Shown here: positions 33,226 through 46,399 of the stretch, piece by piece
How positions within the stretch are numbered: position 1 is the first letter of the stretch
Layout of the letters: the number at the start of each line of letters is the position of its first letter
Assembly: GCF_014648635.1 (NCBI RefSeq)
Contig: NZ_BMRM01000003.1
Coordinates: forward strand, 434,001-498,000
Direction of reading: 5' to 3'
DNA length: 64,000 nucleotides
Source of the DNA: Streptomyces cinerochromogenes
GTDB lineage: Bacteria > Actinomycetota > Actinomycetes > Streptomycetales > Streptomycetaceae
Notes under the pieces: model-generated
The model's input: only the letters and a program-made list of their open reading frames with translations
What the model was told of the DNA's origin: nothing
Databases searched by the model: none
Made by a program: the position numbers and the translations under genes

Positions 33226-33258
33226 GCCTGTTCCCTTCCGAAGACGGCCGGCCTCGCC

Positions 33259-33810
33259 TCAGAGCGGCTGGCCGTCCAGAGGGTCGCCGGAGCCGGGCGT
33301 GAACGTCGTGCCGAGGTCGTACTGCGCGATCCCGAAGGGTCGGAAACCGGCATCGGCAAGGACACGGTAGAGGAACTCCGAGGTGGACATGTCGTACCGG
33401 TGCCATGTGTCGATGTCATGGGACCGCGCGAGGATGGGGTACTCGCCCGGTCGCTCGGCGTCGATCAGCCAGAAGTACTCGTCGGCCCATTCGGTGGAGC
33501 ACCACTCGACGAGCCCCTTGCCGCCCGGCGCGTAGATCCTGTGGGGCGCGACGGCGGAGACGTCTCCGTACTTGCTGTCCTGGTCGACCGAAAGGTCGGC
33601 ACGCCACTGTGTCAGGAAGTCGAACGCGCGCCCCTCGTCGCGCCCCAGAAAGTAGAGGGAATCGCTGAAGACACCGCCGCCGAACGCCTCGTAGAGCTCC
33701 TTGTAGTCCGCCGGCAGCGGGGCCCGCAGCTCGCCTTCGATCGCCGCCCAGTCGACGGGGATCCCGAGCGGCTCCCACCCGGTCAGTTCGATCACTCGCT
33801 GGACCCACAT
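33259..33810 (-). CDS. SMI1/KNR4 (SUKH) family protein
   Basis: The 183-residue protein has the SUKH signature: ELRAPLPADYKELYEAFGGGVFSDSLYFLG (about 30-60), FWLIDAERPGEYPILARS and a C-terminal helix. SUKH proteins are frequent immunity proteins to polymorphic toxins but also act as general adaptors. ATG 33810 follows GGAAGG. It lies 84 bp downstream of a small acidic gene in the same direction. No toxin gene is seen nearby, so an immunity role is only a possibility. Confidence 0.85.
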   Translation of the reverse strand: MWVQRVIELTGWEPLGIPVDWAAIEGELRAPLPADYKELYEAFGGGVFSDSLYFLGRDEGRAFDFLTQWRADLSVDQDSKYGDVSAVAPHRIYAPGGKGLVEWCSTEWADEYFWLIDAERPGEYPILARSHDIDTWHRYDMSTSEFLYRVLADAGFRPFGIAQYDLGTTFTPGSGDPLDGQPL

Positions 33811-33894
33811 ACAGCCACCTTCCCGCACCGGTCTTCGTTCCGGTGACCCTCAGCCCCCTCGTCGCACACGTCAAGATCGGCAGCTGTCGCAGCG

Positions 33895-34173
33895 TCAGGA
33901 CGCATCGTCGATCAGCCCGAAGCTTTCCGGGAACTCCTCCAGGAACTCGCGCCGAGCCGGGTCAGTTTCGGCTGCTGCCATCTCCCCGACCAGTTCGAGC
34001 AGCTCCTGCCGCTGCTCCTCAGGCAGCGTGCTGACCACGTGGGCGACGCCCTCCAGCACCTTGACTGCGTCGTCCGGATTCATCTGTTCGTCTTCGCTGC
34101 CGTCGATGAACCACAGGACATCGACCCAAGCCTCGGCCAAGGCACGAGTCAGGGACGGGTACGAAGACGCCAT
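33895..34173 (-). CDS. Small acidic hypothetical protein
   Basis: The 92-residue protein is highly acidic and helical: RALAEAWVDVLWFIDGSED, ALKVLEGV-type helix, LPEEQRQELLELVGEMAA and REFLEEFPESFGLIDD. GGGAGG five bases before ATG 34173 supports the start. It is the likely first gene of a two-gene unit with the SUKH protein. Acidic helical partners of SUKH genes are often additional immunity or adaptor proteins; the family is not recognised. Confidence 0.75.
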   Translation of the reverse strand: MASSYPSLTRALAEAWVDVLWFIDGSEDEQMNPDDAVKVLEGVAHVVSTLPEEQRQELLELVGEMAAAETDPARREFLEEFPESFGLIDDAS

Positions 34174-34298
34174 GACGGCCTCCCGGTGGATCAACGGCAG
34201 AGTCGGACCATCCCACCACACACGACTGACATCCCCTTCCCGCGAGCCTGCACGGAAAGGGGAACCGAGTCGCTTCTGCCCGACGAAGCCACCTGGCG

Positions 34299-35276
34299 TC
34301 AGTGGAGCCCGTAGGTCCGGGCGAGTACTCCTACCGTGGCGGCCATGGCTCGGCGCAGGTCGGCCGGCGCGACGACCTCGACGTCGACACCGAGCCGCAG
34401 CAGCTCGCCGCACGCGTGCTCGGTGCTCTCGATCGGGATGACCGCCTCGACCCATCCTTCGTCGCCGACAGCGGTCGCGGTGGAGTCAACCGCCCGTACC
34501 ACCTCCGGGGGGACGTTGTCGGGCAGGCGTCGGCGTCCCCGCGGGGACAGACGTACGGTGGCTGTGCCGTTGTAGCGGCGTGTCTGGAAATCGTGGAGGT
34601 AGGAGGTCCAGTACGCGCTCAGGTCGAAGCCCTCCGGCCGGTCGAACCGTTCATCGCTCGCCGCCGCGTCGAGGACTTGGGCGACCCGGTAGGTCGCGAT
34701 CCGGCTCTCCGAGGCGGCCACGAGATACCAGGTGCCGGACTTGAGTACCAGGCCGTAGGGGCGAAGGCGGCGGTGCACCTCCTGCGGGGCGCGCCAACGG
34801 CGGTAGCGCACGTCCACCGCACGCCGGGTGAGTACCGCGTCGACGAACAGGGCCAGATGCGGCGTCTGTTCGGGCTCCCGGTACCAGGCCGGGGCGTCCA
34901 GGTGGAACACCGCCGCGGTCCGTGCTGCCTCCTCGCGCAGCTCCGCCGGCAACGCGGCCAGCAGCTTCAGCCGCGCTGCCGTCACCTCCGCCGCAAGCCC
35001 CAGGTCTGCGGCGGGGCCGGGCAGCCCGGCGAAGAACAGTGCCCGCGCCTCGCCCTGACTCATCCCGGTCAGGCGGGTGCGATAGCCGTCGAGCAGCTGG
35101 TAGCCGCCACCCCGGCCCGGCTCCGCATAGACCGGAACCCCTGATGCCTGCAGACGCGCCAGGTCACGGTAGGCGGTCCGCACCGACACTCCCAGCTCGT
35201 CGGCGACGGCCCGCGCGGACATGCGGCCACGGGACTGCAGCAACAGCAGCACGGACAACAGTCGACCAGCAGACAT
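34299..35276 (-). CDS. YafY/PafBC-type WYL-domain transcriptional regulator
   Basis: The 325-residue protein has an N-terminal HTH_11 (SAGRLLSVLLLLQSRGRMSA, SVRTAYRDLARLQASGVPVYAE), a wing EPGRGGGYQL and a WYL domain (about 145-215: VDVRYRRWR, YGLVLKSGTWYLVAA) followed by WCX. WYL regulators bind single-stranded DNA or nucleotide-like ligands. ATG 35276 follows CAGGGAGAATG, supporting this start. It is divergent from the NIPSNAP gene across 123 bp and probably controls it. Confidence 0.92.
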   Translation of the reverse strand: MSAGRLLSVLLLLQSRGRMSARAVADELGVSVRTAYRDLARLQASGVPVYAEPGRGGGYQLLDGYRTRLTGMSQGEARALFFAGLPGPAADLGLAAEVTAARLKLLAALPAELREEAARTAAVFHLDAPAWYREPEQTPHLALFVDAVLTRRAVDVRYRRWRAPQEVHRRLRPYGLVLKSGTWYLVAASESRIATYRVAQVLDAAASDERFDRPEGFDLSAYWTSYLHDFQTRRYNGTATVRLSPRGRRRLPDNVPPEVVRAVDSTATAVGDEGWVEAVIPIESTEHACGELLRLGVDVEVVAPADLRRAMAATVGVLARTYGLH

Positions 35277-35399
35277 GCGCGCATTCTCCCTGGAAACCCT
35301 GACAGCCCCTGACACGCGGCCGCCCTATCGTCAGTCCACGCGCGGCTCCGACCGGACAAGCCGGAACCCGCGCCCGAAGAAACCGAACAGGAGCCTGCC

Positions 35400-36140
35400 G
35401 TGCCCCCTACCCACCCTGTCGGCCGCCCCGCAGTGATCGAACTCCGCCAGTACACGCTGCGACCAGGACGACGCGACGAACTCATCGAGCTGTTCGACCA
35501 GGAGTTCGTCGAACCCCAGGAAGAGGCCGGGATGCTCGTGCTCGGCCAGTTCAGGGACCTCGACGACCCGGACCGCTTCGTCTGGCTGCGAGGATTCCGG
35601 GACATGGCGGCACGACACCGCGCGCTGACGGCCTTCTACGACGGCCCCGTCTGGGCCAAGCACGGCCCGCAGGCGAACGCCACCATGATCGACTCCGACG
35701 ACGTCCTGCTGCTGCGCCCTCTGTCGGACGAGCACGGCTTCACTGTCTCCCCGACCGAGCGGCGCCCGGCCGGCGCTCCCGCACCGGACCGGTTCGTGTG
35801 CGCCACCGTATGGTCATTCCCTCCCGGACGACACGACGGCATCGCGCTGATCCGGGACGGGCTCCTTCCCCTCCTGCGACAGACGGGACCCGAGCCGCTC
35901 GCCGCGCTCACCACGGAGACGGCACACAACACGTTCCCCAGGCTGCCCGTACGCGCCGGGGAGAACGTTGCCGCGGTCTTCACCTCCTACCCCGACGAGA
36001 GCACCTACCGCCGGCACCTCGCCGACGTTCAGACGCATCCCGTGGCGCGGGACGAGATCCTGCCGCGCATCGAGCGGGAGCGGACAGCGGCCCCCCGGAC
36101 ACTGCGACTCGCGCCCACAGGCCGCTCGGTCATGCGGTGA
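35400..36140 (+). CDS. NIPSNAP family protein
   Basis: The 246-residue protein has a NIPSNAP dimeric alpha/beta barrel at about 13-110 (VIELRQYTLRPGRRDELIELFDQE, then FVWLRGFRDMAARHRALTAFYD) and a second related half (about 125-235). Members bind small molecules or heme-like ligands; the substrate is not known. GTG 35400 is preceded by AGGAGCC. The divergent WYL regulator suggests inducible control. A hairpin with T-run follows at 36204. Confidence 0.88.
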   Translation: MPPTHPVGRPAVIELRQYTLRPGRRDELIELFDQEFVEPQEEAGMLVLGQFRDLDDPDRFVWLRGFRDMAARHRALTAFYDGPVWAKHGPQANATMIDSDDVLLLRPLSDEHGFTVSPTERRPAGAPAPDRFVCATVWSFPPGRHDGIALIRDGLLPLLRQTGPEPLAALTTETAHNTFPRLPVRAGENVAAVFTSYPDESTYRRHLADVQTHPVARDEILPRIERERTAAPRTLRLAPTGRSVMR

Positions 36141-36203
36141 CTGCAGAGACTGAACGTGGGTGCCGCCACAGAATTGCGGCGTGGCCTGTGCCGGGCGGAG
36201 ACC

Positions 36204-36225
36204 AGCGCCTTGCAGGCTGCTTTTT
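36204..36225 (+). terminator. Intrinsic terminator after the NIPSNAP gene
   Basis: AGCGCCT (36204-36210) pairs with AGGC-T-GCT (36214-36221, one bulged T) around a 3-base loop, followed at once by a TTTTT run. It is one of the few classical T-tailed terminators here. Confidence 0.55.
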
Positions 36226-36292
36226 CGTGCGGGAGCAGTGGGGGAGCCGCCCCGGTGCCGTCACCAGGCGAGATCAACGTAACGAAGCACTG

Positions 36293-39031
36293 CTAGTCGT
36301 CATCCCCGTACTCTGTCTCGGTCTCCGTTTCGCCGTTCTGGTCGCCGTATCCGTCATCGCCGAAGTCGTCCACGGACGATGCGTGGTCGACGTCGATGTG
36401 CTCGTCGTCGGCTCCGTCGTGTGGTTCGTCATGCCCGGTTTCCTCCCCTCCTTCATGTGCCGCCCCGTGGCCTTCGTGCGCGACCTCATGCGCGACTGCA
36501 TCGTGCGCGTCGATGACGTGGGGCTCGTGGCCGGTGTCCTCGGTGCGTGGACCCGCTGCCGTCTCGGAGCTGGTCTCCTGCCCTTCCGCATGCGTGTGGG
36601 GGGTGTCCCCGGAGGGCGTGCCCTCCGCGGAGGAGGTCGGCGCGGTCCCGGACGAGAGGTCGTCTCCGCTGCGTACGCGGCCGCCGCGCGTGGTGCCGGC
36701 GGCAGTGCCGGGCGGTTCGTCCCCGCCTTCCTGCGACACGTCGTAGTGCGTACCGGCCCGACGCAGGAATCCAGGCACGGTGCGCTTGCGCCGCCAGCGG
36801 CTCAAGGACCAGATGGAGCCGGCCACCCTTGCCGCCTCGGTGGGGTGGCCTGCCTCGGTGAAGCAGGCGGCCGCGTCGCGCCACGCACGTCGGCAGGCCC
36901 GGACCTGCCCGGAGCCGAGGTGGGCCAGGCCCAGGTTCTCCAGGGCCTGGGCCTGGCCGTAAGGGTCGTCGATCTCGCGGAACGTCCGTGCGGCGCGCTC
37001 GTAGGGCTCGATCGCCTGCTGCGGTGCGTTGCCGGCACGCAGTGCGTTGCCCAGGTTGACCAGGGACTGGGCCGCGCCGCGTCGGTCGCCGCGTCCCGCG
37101 CGGATCAGCAGCGCCCGCTCGTGGCACCGGGCCGCTTCGGCGTAGGAGCCGTCACGGAAGCGGAGGTTGCCGAGGTTGTTCAGGATGTCGGCCAGGGTGT
37201 CGGGGTCGTCGGCCTCGTTGAGGCCCTCGGCAGCGCTTTCGTACCGTCGGATCGCCTCCCGCAGCGGCACGCCCTGGTTCCGGGTGTCCTGGAGCACGCG
37301 CAGCATACGGCCGAGGACGAGATGTGCCCCTCTGATGTCACCGGCCGCCCGGTAGGCCGCGCGTGACCGGCCGTAGGCGAGAAGCGCCTCGTCGTACCTG
37401 CGCTGCTGGGCGTGTGCACGACCGAGGTGCCCCAGGAGAATTCCTTCACGTCTCCGGTCGCCCGCCTGGCGCGCGCAGTCGGCTGCGAGTTGGTGGGTGA
37501 CCCTCCACTCGTCCCAGCGCTTGCGCAGGTCGAAGTAGACAGTCAGCCGGATCACCAGAGCCGCGGTCTCGGCCGGGAAGCCGGAGGCGGCACCCAGGTG
37601 AACGGCTCCGACGAGAGCGGGGCGTTCGAGGTCGAACCAGTGCCTGGCGGACGCCCGGTCGGTGAAACGGGTGGTGTCCGCACCGCCGACGTCCCGGAGA
37701 GCTGCGTCGGCTTGTGCGGCCGTGAGCGTGTAGTGCCACAACAGCCGTCGTACGGCTTCGCGCCGGTCGGCGTCGGAGTCCTGCCGCTCGGTGCGCTCAC
37801 GGGCGTATGCGCGTAACAGGTCGTGGTACTGGTACCGGTTGTCCTGTCGGCCGCTTTCGGCGAGAAGGCCGGCGGCTGCCAGCGCTCGCAGTCTCTCGGC
37901 GGTCTCGTCAGCCGTGGCACCCACCAGCGCCGCGGCCTGCTCGGTGTGGAAGTGCGCGCCCGGATGCAGTGCCCCCAGCCGGAACAGCCGGGCCTGCCCA
38001 GGAGTGAGGCGGTCGTAGGACAGGTCCAGGGCGGCCCGGACGGGTGCGGTGCCTGACTCGGGACCGGGACCGGCGTGAGAATCCGCACCGGGCTCAGGCT
38101 CCGAGCCGAGGTCGAGCAGCGCCGCGGCCGTCCGCAGCCGGGCCAGGAGCGCTGCCGGCGACGTGTGGGGCTGAGACACGAGTTCGGCGGCCACGAGGTC
38201 CAGGGCGAGGGCGAGGTGGCCGCAGATCTCGGCCAGGGAACGAAGGCCCGCCGCATCGGCCGCCCTCTCGTCCCCGGGCCGGGACCGGCTCAACGCCATC
38301 TGGAGGAAGGTGACGGACTCTTCGGCGTCGAAGACGGGAACGTGGTGCTGTCGCGCGCCCGTGAGGCCTCCTCCGGACAGTCGGCGTCTGCCGACGACCA
38401 GAGTGCAGTTGCGCGGATGCGGCGGCAGCAGCATCTCCACCTGCTCCCTCGAGGCGGCGTTGTCCAGGACCACGAGGACCGGGTGCCCCTGGCGCGCCAG
38501 CTCCCTGGTGCGGCTGCGGTACTGCGCCGAGCGCTCCTGCACGGTCTGGCCGATGCTGTCGGCACGGACCCCCAGGGCCCGCAGCAGAGCGCCCAGCGCG
38601 CCGAAGGCGTCCGGGCGGAACGAGGCGTTCTCATGGCTGCGCAGGTCAAGGTAGAGCTGGTGCCGGTACCAGCCACGCGTCTCCGCCTCCTGGCCGACGC
38701 GCAGGGCGAGAGCCGTCTTGCCCACGCCCGGCGGCCCGGTGACCAGGACGACGGTGCGGCCATCGGACCAGGCGCGCACCTGACGCTGCCACTCCCACCC
38801 CACCGACGTGCGCAACCGGCCCGGTGGCCGCGGCGGTGCCTTGCGGGGGCGTACGGATTCCAGCAGATCCCGCAGAAGACGGGTGCGTCCCACGAATGCT
38901 TCCGGCGCCGGGGGCAGTGACGCCAGCGCGGTCACCACCGGCAGCGGCAACACCAGGCTCTCGACGGACCCGGCCTGCACCACGGGGCCGAAGAAGACGC
39001 CCCCGCTGATCTCGTTCCGGTCGCTCCTCAC
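36293..39031 (-). CDS. NB-ARC/TPR signalling protein with acidic His-rich tail
   Basis: The 912-residue protein starts MRSDRNEISGGVFFGPVVQA, a start I associate with actinobacterial NB-ARC/TPR proteins. It has an NB-ARC ATPase (Walker A GPPGVGKT at about 99-106; LVVLDNAAS), a helical linker and several TPRs (about 560-760, for example FRDGSYAEAARCHERALLIR). There is no N-terminal SARP DNA-binding domain. From about residue 775 the tail is low-complexity and rich in His, Asp and Glu, ending ETETETEYGDDD. The tail could bind metal. GTG 39031 fits the family start. Effector and partner are unknown. Confidence 0.85.
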   Translation of the reverse strand: MRSDRNEISGGVFFGPVVQAGSVESLVLPLPVVTALASLPPAPEAFVGRTRLLRDLLESVRPRKAPPRPPGRLRTSVGWEWQRQVRAWSDGRTVVLVTGPPGVGKTALALRVGQEAETRGWYRHQLYLDLRSHENASFRPDAFGALGALLRALGVRADSIGQTVQERSAQYRSRTRELARQGHPVLVVLDNAASREQVEMLLPPHPRNCTLVVGRRRLSGGGLTGARQHHVPVFDAEESVTFLQMALSRSRPGDERAADAAGLRSLAEICGHLALALDLVAAELVSQPHTSPAALLARLRTAAALLDLGSEPEPGADSHAGPGPESGTAPVRAALDLSYDRLTPGQARLFRLGALHPGAHFHTEQAAALVGATADETAERLRALAAAGLLAESGRQDNRYQYHDLLRAYARERTERQDSDADRREAVRRLLWHYTLTAAQADAALRDVGGADTTRFTDRASARHWFDLERPALVGAVHLGAASGFPAETAALVIRLTVYFDLRKRWDEWRVTHQLAADCARQAGDRRREGILLGHLGRAHAQQRRYDEALLAYGRSRAAYRAAGDIRGAHLVLGRMLRVLQDTRNQGVPLREAIRRYESAAEGLNEADDPDTLADILNNLGNLRFRDGSYAEAARCHERALLIRAGRGDRRGAAQSLVNLGNALRAGNAPQQAIEPYERAARTFREIDDPYGQAQALENLGLAHLGSGQVRACRRAWRDAAACFTEAGHPTEAARVAGSIWSLSRWRRKRTVPGFLRRAGTHYDVSQEGGDEPPGTAAGTTRGGRVRSGDDLSSGTAPTSSAEGTPSGDTPHTHAEGQETSSETAAGPRTEDTGHEPHVIDAHDAVAHEVAHEGHGAAHEGGEETGHDEPHDGADDEHIDVDHASSVDDFGDDGYGDQNGETETETEYGDDD

Positions 39032-39263
39032 GCGAGCTTTTGTAGCGCATGACGGAACCGGCGACCACGTGAACGGCCTTGGGCAGGGGCTCCGTCGAGC
39101 AGATCCAGCCCGGCCTGACCATCCCCGGCGGCCGAAGACGCCGACGACCGGCGTCACTCGGCCCGGACTCGCACACCCTTGGCCCTCGCAACAACCTCGC
39201 TGCCACCTGCCTGGTGGCGAGGGACGCGTTCTGCCGGAGCCGGCCCGGTGACCCGCGTCGCGG

Positions 39264-41675
39264 CTACGTCACGCGGATGCCGACGATGCAGGTGTCGTCG
39301 TCCGTGTCGGACTTGCTGTAGGTCAGCAGGCGGTCGAGCCGTTGGTCCAGGCTCTTCGGCGCGGTACGGACCGTGGTCAGCAGGTGCGTCAGGGACTCCT
39401 CCACGGACCGGTCCCGGCGCTCGATGAGCCCGTCGGTGTACATCAGCAGCATGTCCTCGGGCGCGAATTGCAGCTCGGCCTCCTCGTAGACGGCTTCGGG
39501 CACCGCACCCAGCAGCAGGCCCTTGACCAGCGGCAGCGGGGCCGCCTCGTGTCCGCGGACCAGCACGGGCGGGAGGTGGCCTGCCCGGGCCCAGCGCAGG
39601 CTGCGGTGTTCGGGGTCGTACAGGGCGCACACCGCGGTGGCGGTGACCCCTCCGGTCAGGTGGTGCGCCACGATGTTCAGCCAGGACAGCAGCTGGCCCG
39701 GTCCGGCACCCGTCACGGCGAGGCCACGCAACGCGTTGCGCAGGACGACCATGCTGGTGGCGGCCTCGATGCCGTGGCCCGCGACGTCACCCACGCACAG
39801 CAGCACCAGCCCGGACGGCAGCACCACGGCGTCGTACCAGTCGCCGCCCACCAGATGTTCGGTCTCCGCCGGCCGGTAGCGCACCACGACCTCCAGACGA
39901 GGCACCGTCAGGGGGGCCTGCGCCGGGGGCATGATGGCGTGCTGCAACTGCAGGGTCAGACGGTTGCGCTCGGTCGCCTGCTGCTCGGTGTGGGCGAGCT
40001 GGTCCCGGGTGGCGGCGAGCGCCACCTCCGTCCAGTGCTGGGCGGAGATGTCCTGGTAGGCGCCCCGCACCACGAAGAGCCGGCCGTCGTCGTCGAGGGC
40101 CGGTTCGGCGACCACCCGGATGTGCCGGGTCACGCCGTCGGGGCGTTGCAGCCGGAAGGCGGCGGAGGCCGGCCGGCGGCGGTGCAGCAGCGTCCGCAAG
40201 AACCGGCCGAGGGCCACCGCGTCGTCCGGGTGCGCGTGCGCGGGCAGCTCCTCCAGCGGCACGGGCGTGTCCGCCGGGGACCGGCCGTAGAGGTGGAACA
40301 GCTGGTCGTTCCAGGTGATCTCCCCGGTGAGCAGGTTCTCCTCGAAGCCGCCGATGCGGCCCAGACGCTGGGCGTGCTGGAGCAGGCTCGCCAGCCGCGC
40401 CGTCTCGTCCTCGATGCGCCAGATCAGCAGCACGCTGTTGCCGTGCCGGCTGATGCTGATGTCCGCGACCGCCGACAGCGGCACCTGGTCGACGAGTGCG
40501 GTCAGACGCATCCGGCGGCCCCGGAACGGCTCACCGGTGGCGTAGACCCGCTCGACCCGCTGGAACAACTCGCTCGTCCCGGCGGCCATGGGATACGCCT
40601 CGAGCAACAGCGCCCCGCTGACCACCGCGCGCGGCCGGCCGGCAGGGTCCAGGAAACGGCTGTTGACGTGCTGGATGCGGAAGTCCACCAGCTGGCCGGA
40701 GCCGTCGAGGTGCGGCACCAGCACCAGGGCGGGATCGTGCAGCCCGTCGGCCAGGTCCATCAGCTCGGCGGCGTCCGGCAGGATCCGTGGGTCCTGGCCG
40801 AGGCCCTGGCTGAGCGTGTACGACTCCAGGGTGTGCGCGCACAGCTCGGCCAGGGCTTCCACCTGCCGGACGATCTGCGGAGGCTGTGGCTCCAGCGGCC
40901 CGGGCCAGGCGATCTCCAGGACGCCGTGGATGCGGCCACCCGTGCCGGCGGGCACCGCGACCCGGCCGCCGCCCGGATGCATGTGCCGGCCGATGGTGGG
41001 CAGCCCGGTGTCGGCGAGCGACTCGAACCACTGACCGGTGCGCTCCGTCAGCCCCCGGCGCGCCACGGTCGCCACCTCCGGGGGGACGTAACGCCACCGG
41101 ACGGCCTCGGCGGGGGAGAAGCCGGCGCTTCCGCTGAGGGTGAGCGAGCCGTCCGCGTCCGCGCTCCACACGGCCACGGCGACCGCGCCGAGCGGGCGCA
41201 GGGCATGCTCCAGCAGGGCGTTGGCGACGTCCTGGGTGTCGTTCGCGGCCAGCGCGCCGCTCTCCGCCGCCCGGAGTCGCAGGGCGGTGTCCTGGCGCGC
41301 GGGCGTCTCGGCGGCGGTGCTCAGGAAGGCGCCCGCGATCTCCGACACCCGGTCGCGGGCGGCCTGGTTGATGACCTCCACCGCGAACTCCAGTGGGGTC
41401 ACCCTGGCCTGCTCGGTCAGCTCCGCGAGCTGCCGGGCGGCTTGCGCCGGACCGCAGCCCAGCCGCTCGACCAGGATGCCCTTGGCCAGCTCGATCAGCG
41501 CCCGCCCCTCCGCCTCCGCGTGCGCGGTACGGACCTCGTGGCGCAGCCGTTCCACCGTGGCGGCCAGTCTGCCGACGGGGGAGGTGGGGGAGACGCCCGC
41601 GGGATCCGGCGGCGCGGTGCCCAGCTCGGCGCCGCCCGGGGCGGGTGGCTGCTCGGGCGTCTTCACGATGTGCAC
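39264..41675 (-). CDS. Multi-domain SpoIIE serine/threonine phosphatase (ANTAR-GAF-PAS-PP2C)
   Basis: The 803-residue protein has an ANTAR-like helix set (about 45-105: RALIELAKGILVERLGCGPA), a GAF domain (about 135-290), PAS domains (about 320-420 and 440-555) and a C-terminal SpoIIE PP2C phosphatase (about 590-800) with VGGDWYDAVVLPSG, CVGDVAGHGIEAA and YTDGLIERRD, the metal-binding Asp motifs. It should dephosphorylate STAS antagonists. GTG 41675 is very close to GAGGAG; GTG 41666 has better spacing. It is 79 bp downstream of the hybrid kinase, likely one operon. ANTAR normally binds RNA, so its role here is unclear. Confidence 0.9.
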   Translation of the reverse strand: MHIVKTPEQPPAPGGAELGTAPPDPAGVSPTSPVGRLAATVERLRHEVRTAHAEAEGRALIELAKGILVERLGCGPAQAARQLAELTEQARVTPLEFAVEVINQAARDRVSEIAGAFLSTAAETPARQDTALRLRAAESGALAANDTQDVANALLEHALRPLGAVAVAVWSADADGSLTLSGSAGFSPAEAVRWRYVPPEVATVARRGLTERTGQWFESLADTGLPTIGRHMHPGGGRVAVPAGTGGRIHGVLEIAWPGPLEPQPPQIVRQVEALAELCAHTLESYTLSQGLGQDPRILPDAAELMDLADGLHDPALVLVPHLDGSGQLVDFRIQHVNSRFLDPAGRPRAVVSGALLLEAYPMAAGTSELFQRVERVYATGEPFRGRRMRLTALVDQVPLSAVADISISRHGNSVLLIWRIEDETARLASLLQHAQRLGRIGGFEENLLTGEITWNDQLFHLYGRSPADTPVPLEELPAHAHPDDAVALGRFLRTLLHRRRPASAAFRLQRPDGVTRHIRVVAEPALDDDGRLFVVRGAYQDISAQHWTEVALAATRDQLAHTEQQATERNRLTLQLQHAIMPPAQAPLTVPRLEVVVRYRPAETEHLVGGDWYDAVVLPSGLVLLCVGDVAGHGIEAATSMVVLRNALRGLAVTGAGPGQLLSWLNIVAHHLTGGVTATAVCALYDPEHRSLRWARAGHLPPVLVRGHEAAPLPLVKGLLLGAVPEAVYEEAELQFAPEDMLLMYTDGLIERRDRSVEESLTHLLTTVRTAPKSLDQRLDRLLTYSKSDTDDDTCIVGIRVT

Positions 41676-41754
41676 GCTCCTCGGCTGAACGACGCTGGGA
41701 CGCGGGTCGTGCCGCGCCGGGTACCCGCCCCGTCGGCGGGTGGCACCGGCGCGC

Positions 41755-46041
<4,287 letters not shown>

Positions 46042-46350
46042 GCGCACTCTCGTCCCGCTCCCCTGGAGCCCTCGGCAGTGAGGACTCGAACACCCCGGCG
46101 GGCCGCGGCGGACCCGTAAATGGTCTACATTCCCCCCACCCCATGGCCACAGGTGAGGAGAAAATACGCCGCAGGCTAACCCACTCGGGACCCGCAGAAC
46201 AAAGCCTCCGGTTGCTTCCTACCGGGGAAGAAATCCGCCGCGAAAAGCCATGCATGAGGTCGGAAACACGGGGTACACGACTTCGTTTGAGGTCTCGATG
46301 TCCACCAGGTCGTGGGGCGGGACGGCGCCCCGCGCGACGCGCTGAGTGCG

Positions 46351-46383
46351 GGCCCGAAGAACCGAGGACTCGGTGTTCGGGCC
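46351..46383 (-). terminator. Hairpin downstream of the quinone oxidoreductase gene
   Basis: GGCCCGAA (46351-46358) pairs with TTCGGGCC (46376-46383), with ACCGAG pairing CTCGGT inside. It lies just past the stop of the minus-strand oxidoreductase (46400). The rest of the 358-bp gap 46042-46399 must hold the kinase promoter; nothing further is recognised. Confidence 0.6.
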
Positions 46384-46399
46384 GGGGGGATGCAGCCGG

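Noticed and set aside
34299..36140. The WYL/NIPSNAP pair as part of the stress island regulon
   Set aside because: The 123-bp divergent gap lacks a GGGCC-N4-GGCCC box, so there is no sign of shared control.
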